A DNA stretch of 10,306 bases, taken from positions 1 to 10,306 of the forward strand of contig CAYPST010000132.1 in the NCBI GenBank assembly GCA_964413425.1, in the 5' to 3' direction. Shown here in pieces: positions 1 to 6,657 of the stretch (position 1 is the first letter of the stretch; every line of letters begins with the position of its first letter). The DNA is from DATFLS01 sp964413425 (GTDB taxonomy: Bacteria; Fidelibacterota; JAANXI01). A program made the position numbers and the translations under genes. The notes under the pieces are model-generated. The model made no database searches, had not been told where the DNA came from, and was given only the letters and a program-made list of their open reading frames with translations.

Positions 1-117
1 GTGGAGAATCTGACCAGGGAACTTCATCAGTTGCGAAAACGCTATCAGGTTCCGGAAGAGGATCCGGTGCCGGAACTGAATGAAGAACTCGAAGCGTGGA
101 AGCAGGAGCATAAGTGA
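1..117 (+). CDS. C-terminal end of a probable sulfatase (partial)
   Basis: Only the last 38 codons are in the window, ending in TGA at 115-117; the GTG at position 1 is simply an in-frame codon at the edge, not a start. The peptide has a charged helix reading LTRELHQLRKRYQVPEED, followed by an acidic tail with a Trp and a Lys/His end. A C-terminal helix of the form 'L..EL..LR..Y.VP' is typical of the end of secreted arylsulfatase-type enzymes (alkaline-phosphatase superfamily), which remove sulfate esters from glycans. The identification rests on this short tail and on the sugar-catabolism genes that follow, so it is tentative. The next gene starts 124 bp downstream. Confidence 0.45.
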   Translation: MENLTRELHQLRKRYQVPEEDPVPELNEELEAWKQEHK

Positions 118-241
118 CGTAATCAGTACAGTCCACAGGAGGATATGTCCATTGCAATGCGAGAATGACGAACACATTGTGATGTTGCTTCATATATTAT
201 GTTACGAACCAGATCACATTCATTTTAGGTAAACGACGGAT

Positions 242-1390
242 ATGCCAGAAGAAATCATACGATTCGGTCTCATCGGCGGCGGGTTAATGGGGAAGGAGTT
301 CGCCAGTGCCGCCGGGCGCTGGATGCACCTGCAGGATGTGAATTTTCAACCGGTGATTGTTGCCGCCTGCGCCAGACATCAGAATACCACGGACTGGTTT
401 AAACAGAATGTGCCTACAATTGAATTTCTCTCCACCGATTACCGTGACTTGCTCGCAAACACTTCCCTGGATGCCATTTATTGTGCGGTGCCGCATAATC
501 TGCATGAGCAATTCTATACCGACATCATAAAGTCGGGAAAACATCTGCTGGGCGAGAAACCGTTTGGCATGAATAAACCGGCCAATCGTCAGATTAATAA
601 AGCCATAGCTGCACATCCCGATGTCTTCGTGCGGGTGAGCTCCCAGTTTTCATACTACCCCGGCGCCTACCGCATTTTCGAATGGTTAACCGAAGGCAGA
701 TTCGGTCAAATTATTGAGGTTGAGGTCGGCTTCCTGCACTGCAGTGATTTAAACCCCCATAAACCAATCAACTGGAAGCGAAAAATAGATATCAATGGCG
801 AATATGGCTGTATGGGAGATCTGGGCCCGCATGTGCTGCATATTCCGCTTCGCAGGGGATGGAAACCACGTCAGGTGAGTGCGATCTTATCACAAATCGT
901 CACCGAACGCCCGGATGAGGAAGGGAACATGGTTCCCTGTGACACCTGGGATAATGCTATTCTCTCTACCAGAGTTGAAACCGATAATCAGTCTTTTCCC
1001 ATGACCATCGCCGCCAAACGGATCGCTCCCGGGGAAGTGAACACCTGGTACATCAGAATATACGGCACGGATCTTTCCGCCGAGTACAGCACCAAAAATC
1101 CCAGGGAACTGCGGTACCTCCCCTACGCGCCGGGCGACGAACAGGCCTGGCGGACGATTGACGTGCCGTATCGGTCTGCCTATCCCGCGAATGTGGGGAG
1201 TATCTTCGAGTTCAACATGTCGGATGCGTTCATCCAGATGCTGGCGGCCTACTGCGATGAGTTAGTCAACGGGGAGAAAATGAGCCAGCCTTTTCATTGT
1301 ATTACTCCTGACGAAGCCACTCAGATTCACGAGATATTCACGGCGGCCCTGAAATCCCAGGCTTCCATGGAAATCATTACTCTGGAATAA
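242..1390 (+). CDS. Gfo/Idh/MocA-family NAD(P)-dependent oxidoreductase
   Basis: A 382-residue protein of the usual length for this family, which oxidises or reduces sugars, inositols and their derivatives with NAD(P). The N-terminal Rossmann motif GLIGGGLMG is at residues 9-17. The family EKPFG motif, whose Lys is catalytic, is at 105-109, and the segment GDLGPHVLHIPLR at 192-204 supplies the Asp and His of the active site in the C-terminal alpha/beta domain. There is no signal peptide, so it is cytoplasmic. ATG 242 is the first start compatible with the Rossmann fold; a weak TAGG sits about 10 bases upstream. The PfkB kinase follows after 14 bp, indicating one transcript. The substrate cannot be read from the sequence; a sugar or sugar acid from a sulfated glycan fits the context. 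Confidence 0.9.
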   Translation: MPEEIIRFGLIGGGLMGKEFASAAGRWMHLQDVNFQPVIVAACARHQNTTDWFKQNVPTIEFLSTDYRDLLANTSLDAIYCAVPHNLHEQFYTDIIKSGKHLLGEKPFGMNKPANRQINKAIAAHPDVFVRVSSQFSYYPGAYRIFEWLTEGRFGQIIEVEVGFLHCSDLNPHKPINWKRKIDINGEYGCMGDLGPHVLHIPLRRGWKPRQVSAILSQIVTERPDEEGNMVPCDTWDNAILSTRVETDNQSFPMTIAAKRIAPGEVNTWYIRIYGTDLSAEYSTKNPRELRYLPYAPGDEQAWRTIDVPYRSAYPANVGSIFEFNMSDAFIQMLAAYCDELVNGEKMSQPFHCITPDEATQIHEIFTAALKSQASMEIITLE

Positions 1391-1404
1391 GGATTAAAGG
1401 CAAT

Positions 1405-2577
1405 ATGGCCCCATCGACTCCGGAGATTATCGTTGCCGGGCACATCTGTCTCGACCTGATTCCGACTTTCCGCGAATCTTCCGAGGAACTGGAGTCCTTA
1501 TTCATCCCTGGGAAATTAACAGAGGTGGGACCGGTGGTAATATCTACGGGCGGTGCAGTTTCAAATACCGGTATCGCCCTCCATCGCCTGGGAATTCCAA
1601 CCACGCTGGTGGGAAAAATCGGGGATGATCTGTTCGGGAAAGCCGTGTTGGAGGTGTTACGGGAAAATGCCGAGATTCTTGCGAAAGGTATGGTCGTGGA
1701 AGAAGAGGCCTCGACCTCCTACACTCTGGTTCTGAATCCCCCTGGGGTAGACCGCATGTTCCTGCATAATCCCGGTACCAATGACACTTTCGTTGCGGCG
1801 GACGTGGATGCCGAATTGTGCCGGCAGGTAAAAATATTCCATTTCGGGTATCCCTCGCTCATGCGCAACATGTATGAAAACACCGGTGCTGAATTCGTCC
1901 GGTTGATGCGCTTCGTCAAAGAGACCGGTGTCACGACTTCCCTGGATATGTCATATCCCGATCCGGAATCCGATGCCGGTCGCGCGGACTGGCCCCGGAT
2001 TCTTCGGGAGGCTCTCCCCTCTGTGGATATCTTTCTTCCGAGCCTTGACGAGATCATGTTTATGCTCCGGCATCCCCAGTATGAGAGCCTCGACTCCACA
2101 ACGGCGGTGAGTATCGAACTGCTGCAGAATGTCAGCGGCAGGTTACTGGATCTGGGCGTGGCCGTCGTCGGATTAAAACTCGGGGAACAGGGACTCTATA
2201 TCCGGACGACACCGGATTCGCAGCGGCTGCGGGAGGCCGGGCCGGCACTGCATGGTCAGGTGAGCGGCTGGACGGGAAGGGAACTCTATGCTCCCGCATT
2301 GCAGGCGAAGGTCGCAGGAACCACCGGAGCCGGGGATTCTGCGATTGCCGGCTTTTTGGCAGGCATACTGAGAGGATTATCCATTGATGACGCATCCGTC
2401 GCAGCCGTTGCGGCTGGGGCCTTCAATGTGGAAAGCCCGGACGCCACCAGCGGCATCCCGGAATGGGAAACCATGCAGCAGAGAATCCGCTCCGGCTGGA
2501 AGCAGCATGAACCGGGTATCCGGCCTCCGGAGTGGGAAACACACCCGGAGACCGGGATATGGGAAAGGAAAAGTTAA
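1405..2577 (+). CDS. PfkB-family carbohydrate kinase
   Basis: A 390-residue ribokinase-like kinase that would phosphorylate a sugar or sugar acid with ATP in the cytoplasm. The first PfkB signature is GGAVSNTGIALHRLG at 49-63, followed by VGKIGDD at 69-75. The second signature, GTTGAGDS at 305-312, forms the anion hole with the catalytic base Asp311. The LKLGEQGLY segment at 257-265 is the usual strand before the ATP site. The protein is longer than typical (about 300-340 residues) because of an insertion around 265-300 and a Trp/Pro-rich tail (376-387) with two similar PxxWE/GIWE pieces. A GGATTAAAGG sequence provides the ribosome site. It is translated with the oxidoreductase 14 bp upstream. 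Members phosphorylate fructose, 2-keto-3-deoxygluconate, ribose and others; the substrate here is unresolved. Confidence 0.9.
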   Translation: MAPSTPEIIVAGHICLDLIPTFRESSEELESLFIPGKLTEVGPVVISTGGAVSNTGIALHRLGIPTTLVGKIGDDLFGKAVLEVLRENAEILAKGMVVEEEASTSYTLVLNPPGVDRMFLHNPGTNDTFVAADVDAELCRQVKIFHFGYPSLMRNMYENTGAEFVRLMRFVKETGVTTSLDMSYPDPESDAGRADWPRILREALPSVDIFLPSLDEIMFMLRHPQYESLDSTTAVSIELLQNVSGRLLDLGVAVVGLKLGEQGLYIRTTPDSQRLREAGPALHGQVSGWTGRELYAPALQAKVAGTTGAGDSAIAGFLAGILRGLSIDDASVAAVAAGAFNVESPDATSGIPEWETMQQRIRSGWKQHEPGIRPPEWETHPETGIWERKS

Positions 2578-2652
2578 ATCCGAGACCCTTGCACATTTCC
2601 TGTATTATCCGATAAATTTGGTTTGTTCTTAGTGAAGAGTCTATTTAGAAAA

Positions 2653-2688
2653 CGCAAAGATCGCAGAGGCCGCAAAGAACGCAAAGAA
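2653..2688. repeat. Four tandem 9-nt CGCAAAGAA-type units
   Basis: Four adjacent 9-mers read CGCAAAGAT, CGCAGAGGC, CGCAAAGAA and CGCAAAGAA, lying 75 bp after the kinase stop codon in an otherwise AT-rich 299-bp gap. Similar 'cgcaaag/cgcagag' strings are, from memory, common in intergenic DNA of environmental bacteria. No function is apparent. The rest of 2578-2876 is AT-rich, with no convincing open frame or terminator. Confidence 0.6.
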
Positions 2689-2815
2689 AATATAAATTAT
2701 ATATGCCTAAATACCGAAATACATTTTGTATATATGTTATATCAATAATAACCATAAGTTAATTTTAGCATCGTGCATCAGGCTCATGTTTTCTAAACAC
2801 TCTCAGTGAAAGTAA

Positions 2816-2832
2816 AATATCTTTAAGATATT
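2816..2832. promoter_or_regulatory. Perfect dyad upstream of the lyxose isomerase (possible operator)
   Basis: AATATCTTTAAGATATT is a perfect inverted repeat with 8-bp arms around one central base, ending 44 bp before the isomerase ATG. A second near-palindrome, ATTCGATATTGAAT (2847-2860, 12 of 14 positions symmetric), lies 16 bp before the ATG. Two dyads at these distances look like regulator binding sites, which suggests separate control of this gene from the upstream kinase. No regulator is encoded in the window. AT-rich palindromes also arise by chance. Confidence 0.4.
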
Positions 2833-2876
2833 CCACGCTATTCCGGATTCGATATTGAATAGATACGGACCGGATT

Positions 2877-3572
2877 ATGAAGCGATCTGAAATCAATACG
2901 ATTCTCAGGGATGCAGAAGCCCTGTTGGAACAGCATCGTTTTCATTTACCGCCGCTTGCGTATTGGTCTCCTGAAGACTGGAAACAAAAAGGTGAAGAGG
3001 TGGAAGAAATCGTTGACCAAAAGCTGGGCTGGGATATCACCGATTTCGGAGAAGGTCACTTCCATGAGCGCGGTCTCCTCCTGTTCACTCTCCGGAACGG
3101 GACTTTGCAGAACCTTAAACGGGGGGCCGGGAAACTGTATGCCGAAAAAGTGATGGTTGTGGAAGTCAACCAGGTCACTCCCCTGCATTTTCACTGGACC
3201 AAAACCGAGGACATCATCAACCGGGGTGGCGGCAATCTGGTTCTGCAGCTGTATACTGCCACGGATGAAGGCGAACTGGATGACTCAGATATAGTCATCT
3301 CAGTAGACGGTATGCGACGGACGGTTCGCCCCGGAGGAATGGTTACACTCCATCCCGGCGAAAGTATCACCGTTCCCACCCGTTGTTATCACACCTTCTG
3401 GGCCACCAACAACCCCGTCCTGGCCGGTGAGGTCTCGCTGGTGAACGATGATGACCATGATAACCGGTTCTACTCAGATATCGGCCGGTTCCCGGAAATC
3501 GAGGAGGATGAACCGCCCCTGTATTTACTGGTAAACGATTATAAGGAATATTATAATCCGGGAGAACAGTGA
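2877..3572 (+). CDS. D-lyxose/D-mannose ketol-isomerase, cupin type
   Basis: A 231-residue cupin close in length to characterised D-lyxose isomerases, which interconvert D-lyxose and D-xylulose and also D-mannose and D-fructose using a divalent metal (usually Mn2+). The conserved core VTPLHFHWTKTEDIINRGGG (100-119) supplies two His ligands (104, 106) and Glu111. The second cupin motif has His172 in VPTRCYHTFWA, followed by GEVSLVND with Glu185. This matches the family metal set His, His, Glu, His. There is no signal peptide. The product would be a ketose that a PfkB-type kinase such as the upstream one could phosphorylate, but the 299-bp gap and two dyads suggest its own promoter. The function is well supported; the in vivo sugar (lyxose or mannose) is not settled. 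Confidence 0.88.
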   Translation: MKRSEINTILRDAEALLEQHRFHLPPLAYWSPEDWKQKGEEVEEIVDQKLGWDITDFGEGHFHERGLLLFTLRNGTLQNLKRGAGKLYAEKVMVVEVNQVTPLHFHWTKTEDIINRGGGNLVLQLYTATDEGELDDSDIVISVDGMRRTVRPGGMVTLHPGESITVPTRCYHTFWATNNPVLAGEVSLVNDDDHDNRFYSDIGRFPEIEEDEPPLYLLVNDYKEYYNPGEQ

Positions 3573-3650
3573 GCTTTGCGGTACGTGCTCTCAAAAGATA
3601 CGCCTCCCATCCTGTGATATGCGGTTCCGAAAGGGAAACGGAGAACTGCG

Positions 3651-3706
3651 TAGTTGGCAGTAGGCAGTTGGCAGTAGGCAGTTGGCAGTTGGCAGTAGGC
3701 AGTAGG
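3651..3706. repeat. 7-nt tandem repeat, eight units of CAGTTGG/CAGTAGG
   Basis: Eight consecutive 7-mers differ only at one T/A position (order T,A,T,A,T,T,A,A); the first unit has TAGTTGG. A decayed ninth unit (CAAAAGG) follows. The block lies 79 bp past the isomerase stop in a gene-free stretch. Open frames through it translate to meaningless runs, so it is not coding. The unit is far too short for CRISPR. It could vary in length by slippage. Confidence 0.85.
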
Positions 3707-3777
3707 CAAAAGGCTGTGGATAAAGGGCAGTGATAAGGCACCTTGAAAAAGGATCTTGAAAAAAATCAAAAACCCAA

Positions 3778-3900
3778 ATTGAGCGATGTATTTCCATCCC
3801 GTCAGGCGCCGGGCCTATGACCGGAAATCGCCCAATCGACAAAGAAAATGTTCGAAGAATGCCTCCGGCATAAGTGTTCACCTCCTCCCGGTACACCGGG
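3778..3900. repeat. Cluster of three hairpins in gene-free DNA
   Basis: An outer stem pairs 3778-3786 (ATTGAGCGA) with 3828-3836 (TCGCCCAAT, one mismatch) and continues with TTTCC (3791-3795) against GGAAA (3823-3827). An inner stem pairs GTCA (3801-3804) with TGAC (3818-3821). Two compact hairpins follow: ATGCC-TCC-GGCAT (3859-3871) and CCCGGT-AC-ACCGGG (3887-3900). This density of hairpins is unusual and resembles REP-like or IS200-type end structures or a structured RNA. No transposase is nearby, and no run of T marks it as a simple terminator. Confidence 0.5.
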
Positions 3901-3933
3901 ATGAAAACACACATTTTCTAAGTCGGGGTTATC

Positions 3934-4001
3934 CCTAAGTAAAGCGATACTTCGCTGTCTCGGAGGGATCCCATTGGGACGCTCGTATCGCTCAACTTAG
4001 G
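3934..4001. repeat. 17-bp inverted repeat enclosing a 19-nt core found again at 8191-8209
   Basis: The arms 3934-3950 (CCTAAGTAAAGCGATAC) and 3985-4001 (GTATCGCTCAACTTAGG) match at 15 of 17 positions around a 34-nt loop. Inside the loop, CGGAGGGATCCCATTGGGA (3961-3979) recurs on the opposite strand at 8191-8209 with one difference. A short internal hairpin AGCGA-TACT-TCGCT (3942-3955) overlaps the left arm. No coding sequence is involved. It may be a small non-autonomous mobile or REP-like element. Confidence 0.55.
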
Positions 4002-4182
4002 AAAAAGAAGGCAGACCGAAATCACATACCACCTCTGTCCGGAAGATGGAATCCCAGTCTTTTCGCACAATAAGAGTTGAGTGGTGGGACTCTGTCATCA
4101 TGGCTCAATCGTCAATGGTCCATGCTGTCGGCTGCTTACAGCTTGTACTTTTTCCTCTGTCCTCTTTACTCTTTTCTTCTTC

Positions 4183-4228
4183 TTTAATCCGTGAGTATCT
4201 ATTGTTTCTGTGTTAACCCGTGTGCTAT
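4183..4228 (+). repeat. Dispersed 46-nt repeat, copy A
   Basis: This segment begins TTTAATCCGTG and ends GTGCTAT. It aligns without gaps to 8461-8506, with 36 of 46 positions identical. A pyrimidine-rich tract (about 4148-4185) precedes it, as also happens at the 8461 copy. It lies 24 bp beyond the 3' end of the cytochrome gene. The remaining gene-free DNA between 4002 and 4147 shows no recognisable gene. Confidence 0.65.
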
Positions 4229-4239
4229 TGGATAAATAC

Positions 4240-4256
4240 GGCAACTCCCAGTTACC
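4240..4256 (-). terminator. Weak stem-loop at the cytochrome c stop codon
   Basis: Read on the minus strand, GGTAACT-GGG-AGTTGCC forms a 7-bp stem (one G-U pair) with a 3-nt loop that overlaps the TAA stop. Only a loosely T-rich GTATTTATCC follows, so it is a poor intrinsic terminator at best. Confidence 0.25.
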
Positions 4257-4698
4257 CTGTGGTATCCGGCGCCACACTGCGCAGGTATTCCAGCACTTTT
4301 CTGGATGCGGTGCTGTCCAGTCCCATATTGGTCATATAGGTGGTATATTCGTCGTGATATTTCTGCAAGGCCGGATGCCGCATCACATTTTCATTCGGAT
4401 TCAGAATAAGATTCATAATAAATTCCGGAGTGCGCCGGTTTGCCACGTCCCGCAATGGAGGTGCCAGCACTTCCTGATCCAGGGTGTGGCATTTCATGCA
4501 CTGGCTCCGGAAAATTTGTTCTCCCTGCCTGACCATCTGCGGATTAACCGGACCAAGCTCCACATTTTCAACCGGCCCGATGCCATACTTTAACTGCTGG
4601 TCAGTGAGTGGTTCCCCGGATTGCTGTTGCTCACCGCCACAACTCAGCAGAACCGGGATGAGCGGTATCACCAGCAGAAAGATATACAAATTTCTCAT
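4252..4698 (-). CDS. Lipoprotein c-type cytochrome, single heme
   Basis: From ATG 4698 the product is 148 residues. It starts with a short lipoprotein signal peptide (MRNLYIFLLV...PVLLSCGG) whose lipobox Cys is residue 20, so it should be membrane-anchored on the periplasmic side. The single heme-binding motif CMKCH is at 67-71, followed by the LAPPLRDVANRRTP loop. Met122 or Met125 (in YMTNMG) could be the axial ligand before the C-terminal helix SRKVLEYLRSV. An upstream in-frame ATG at 4725 would add nine charged residues before the signal; it has no ribosome site, whereas AAAAGGAT precedes ATG 4698. A small electron carrier is likely. Its redox partner is not evident, though the neighbouring hemerythrins and denitrification remnants suggest a respiratory role. 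Confidence 0.85.
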   Translation of the reverse strand: MRNLYIFLLVIPLIPVLLSCGGEQQQSGEPLTDQQLKYGIGPVENVELGPVNPQMVRQGEQIFRSQCMKCHTLDQEVLAPPLRDVANRRTPEFIMNLILNPNENVMRHPALQKYHDEYTTYMTNMGLDSTASRKVLEYLRSVAPDTTG

Positions 4699-5010
4699 AG
4701 GTTCCGATATCCTTTTTGACTCCATGATTTCAATAAATTAGCGTATCTCAATCGGAAGTCAAGAGGAACTCAAACTCCCGGGAAACATCAACTCCATCTC
4801 ACTACTGCCCGGGAATTCAGTGGCAGATGATCCAGCCATAATTGTCAGGGGCTTGATCTTGTTACCTTTAAGATAAGCTGCTCAGCAGGCGAGTTATCTC
4901 GTGGCACGGGAGATGATCTATGTATATGTGTAACAGAGGAATTTATTACAACGTTGAAACGTCTATGTTCTTTGGTTCCTGTTAAGGAAATAGATACAGA
5001 GGGGAAATAC

Positions 5011-5424
5011 CTATGCTACTGCTCTCTCCGATATCTCATTCATGTACGATTCGTACATTTTATCTTCAGCCAGGATATGCTTCATCACCCAGTCTGTCAA
5101 AAACTGCATCATATCATAGGTTAAATCTTCCCCTTCATCGTAGCGGAATTGAAGATCCCGTACTTTCTCGGTGAGTTTCTGATGGCTCAGAAGATGCTCC
5201 TGGTAGTATGGATAGTCACCCATCCTCAGCAGTTCTTCTTCCACTTTAAAATTATGTTCAACATAATGAACCAGACCATGGAGCACGGATTCCAGTTCTT
5301 CTTCTGTTGTATGCTGAACAATGGCCTCGTGGAGGTTATTCAGGAGAAGTATAATTTGTTTATGATGCGTATCAATAACACTACCGTTTACATCGTAATT
5401 GCTGTCCCATTTCAACAAAGTCAT
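5011..5424 (-). CDS. Bacteriohemerythrin variant 1 (Asn in place of an iron-ligand His)
   Basis: A 137-residue four-helix hemerythrin of the standard single-domain length, a cytoplasmic di-iron protein that normally binds O2 (or NO). Recognisable ligands are His21 (in IDTHHK), Glu62 (in FKVEEE), His77 and His81 (EHLLSH), and His116 and Asp121 (KHILAED). Anchoring on Glu62, the ligand expected four residues earlier in the 'HF..EE' motif falls on Asn58 (HNFKVEE), so one His of the di-iron site is missing; His57 and His53 sit nearby. A GGGAGGG ribosome site precedes ATG 5424. It is about 50% identical, without gaps, to the product of 6194-6607, indicating a duplication. Confidence 0.88.
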   Translation of the reverse strand: MTLLKWDSNYDVNGSVIDTHHKQIILLLNNLHEAIVQHTTEEELESVLHGLVHYVEHNFKVEEELLRMGDYPYYQEHLLSHQKLTEKVRDLQFRYDEGEDLTYDMMQFLTDWVMKHILAEDKMYESYMNEISERAVA

Positions 5425-5852
5425 GATACCCTCCCTCGTTCTGCCGGATCCTGATTAGCCAAAAACTTCTGCTTATATAATCGGATGAACCTGACAGATG
5501 TTTAACGAAAACTATGGCATCAGAAAATCCCGCAGGGAGAACCATTGCCTGTGATGTCACATTAAGAACATGGCCTGTAGGTTTGCTTCCAACACGAAGT
5601 GGTCCACGGAAACGCAATAGTCTGAAGGAAAGACAGAACAGCAATCAGAGGCGATGGCCCGTTTCTGGTACGACGGGAGCCGGATAGATTAATACCCAGA
5701 AATCGGAAGATCGTATAATCTTTCACTGACCAACCCTTCATATCTTCTGCTTCTTCTTGGGATTCCATCAATAGAAGCGAGACTGCTACGATGAAGTCAG
5801 TGGGACAGCATGAGAATCGAGCGCTCTTATTAAATGAAACATCTGTAATTCC
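5425..5852. other. Gene-free interval between hemerythrin 1 and the antitoxin-like gene
   Basis: 428 bp with no convincing gene. Open frames on the minus strand (5562-5771, 5381-5644) have no ribosome site, no family resemblance and overlap each other. The end nearest the hemerythrin holds its promoter-like boxes (5476-5506). No RelE/ParE-type toxin is found directly after the antitoxin stop; the first ATG there (with GAGGAAT upstream) opens a frame of only 18 codons. Confidence 0.6.
5476..5506 (-). promoter_or_regulatory. Promoter-like box pair upstream of hemerythrin 1
   Basis: On the coding strand GTTAAAC (5506-5500) is followed 15 nt later by CCGATTATA (5484-5476), whose first base is 60 nt before the ATG. 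The second hemerythrin has GGTAAAC-N15-CCGATTATA at almost the same place (59 nt). Identical spacing in two paralogues supports a conserved promoter or activator site, either selected or inherited from the duplication. Confidence 0.5.
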
Positions 5853-6077
5853 TCAGGATTTCGACCGGATACGCGCTTTTACTTCTGCCCAGGGTTCTTG
5901 CTGAGTTGGTCGGTTATGATAGGCCGTCAGCTTCCGCTCTATTTCGTCATGCTGTGTTTCCGAGAGAGGGAGTTCTTCGGAATAGCGCGACAGTAATTCT
6001 CGTAACATATCCACCCGACGAATTTTATCGGAATTTTCCGAAGCTGCAATTTCATTCGGGTCCTGTTCTGAATTCAT
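5853..6077 (-). CDS. Orphan antitoxin-like protein (Unstab_antitox / addiction-module component)
   Basis: A 74-residue acidic protein. Residues 37-74 (LPLSETQHDEIERKLTAY, then a P..EPWAEVKARI ending) match the C-terminal pattern of putative addiction-module antitoxins (PF09720 type): 'LS..Q..EL.RRL..Y...P..W.EV..RI'. Those small proteins neutralise RelE/ParE-like mRNA-cleaving or gyrase-inhibiting toxins encoded just downstream. Here the next 428 bp downstream hold no such toxin, so it is an orphan, possibly a relic. ATG 6077 is the first start after an in-frame TGA; its ribosome site is poor. It lies 116 bp after hemerythrin 2 on the same strand. Confidence 0.65.
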   Translation of the reverse strand: MNSEQDPNEIAASENSDKIRRVDMLRELLSRYSEELPLSETQHDEIERKLTAYHNRPTQQEPWAEVKARIRSKS

Positions 6078-6193
6078 TGTAGTTCATTTCTGTATATTTT
6101 TCTTGAATTAAGAGTGCCTTACTACTTTTCGCGTTCGCCCGACTTCTGTTCTGTTTCGAAAATGCCTCTATCGCCAGGCAAAATAGCATCCTC

Positions 6194-6607
6194 CTATACT
6201 GATTCAGGATTTAATGCCTCTTCCAGATATTCCTGGTACACCTTATCCTCTGACATTATGTGCTGCGTGATCCAGGTCATTAAAAATTGCATTACATCAT
6301 AGGTAATATCTTCCCCTCTCTCATATCGTTCTTGCAAACTCAGGACCTCTCCAGCCAATATCTGATGGCTGGAAAGATGTTCATCGATGTCGGGAAAGTT
6401 CGTAAGGAGTAATAATTCTTCTTCCTGATAAAACTCTTCTTCAATACAGCACACCAATCCCTGTAATATTTGTTCAATTACCTGGTGTTCTCTGTGTTCA
6501 AGGATTGCATCATGCATTCTGTTCAACAGATCAATGATTCGTTTGTGCTGATTGTCGATGACTTCGATATTTACACTGTAATTGTTATCCCATTTTAACA
6601 GAGCCAT
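6194..6607 (-). CDS. Bacteriohemerythrin variant 2 (Glu in place of an iron-ligand His)
   Basis: From ATG 6607 the product is 137 residues, exactly co-linear with the product of 5011-5424; an ACGGAGGATAGT ribosome site supports this start over the longer open frame beginning at 6700. Family ligands present are His21 (IDNQHK), Glu62 (FYQEEE), His77 and His81 (EHLSSH), His116 and Asp121 (QHIMSED). The second-helix ligand His is replaced by Glu58 (EEEFYQEE), and residues 53-54 are Cys-Cys. So both paralogues have lost the same His but with different replacements. Hand comparison gives about 68 of 137 identical residues. It is cytoplasmic; an O2, NO or redox sensing or iron-binding role is possible, but classical reversible O2 binding is doubtful. 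Confidence 0.88.
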   Translation of the reverse strand: MALLKWDNNYSVNIEVIDNQHKRIIDLLNRMHDAILEHREHQVIEQILQGLVCCIEEEFYQEEELLLLTNFPDIDEHLSSHQILAGEVLSLQERYERGEDITYDVMQFLMTWITQHIMSEDKVYQEYLEEALNPESV

Positions 6608-6657
6608 ACTATCCTCCGTTTCGCCGAATGTTTTATCGGATTGCCTGCGACAGTAGT

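Noticed and set aside
145..168. Seven-residue leader-like frame upstream of the oxidoreductase
   Set aside because: The AGGAGG is only two bases from this ATG, and the peptide has no attenuator-like codon run or paired hairpins after it.
3651..3706. CRISPR array
   Set aside because: Seven-base units with no spacers and no cas genes.
3591..3914. Minus-strand open frames through the 7-nt repeat
   Set aside because: Their translations are dominated by repeated Leu-Pro-Thr-Ala runs created by the tandem repeat; no ribosome site or family resemblance.
4210..4593. Plus-strand frame of 127 codons opposite the cytochrome c gene
   Set aside because: It is antisense to a gene with a clear heme motif and signal peptide, and begins inside the dispersed repeat.
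4871..4899. AGATAA...TTATCT dyad between the cytochrome and hemerythrin 1
   Set aside because: Arms of only six bases with an asymmetric interior and no T-run; not distinguishable from chance.
5381..5771. Two overlapping minus-strand frames between hemerythrin 1 and the antitoxin
   Set aside because: No ribosome sites, no recognisable domain, and one overlaps the hemerythrin start region including its promoter boxes.
6122..6181. 19-codon minus-strand frame from TTG with a GGAGG eight bases upstream
   Set aside because: The ribosome site is good, but the peptide is short, resembles nothing, and the ATG beside the GGAGG is too close to be used; not enough to call a gene.
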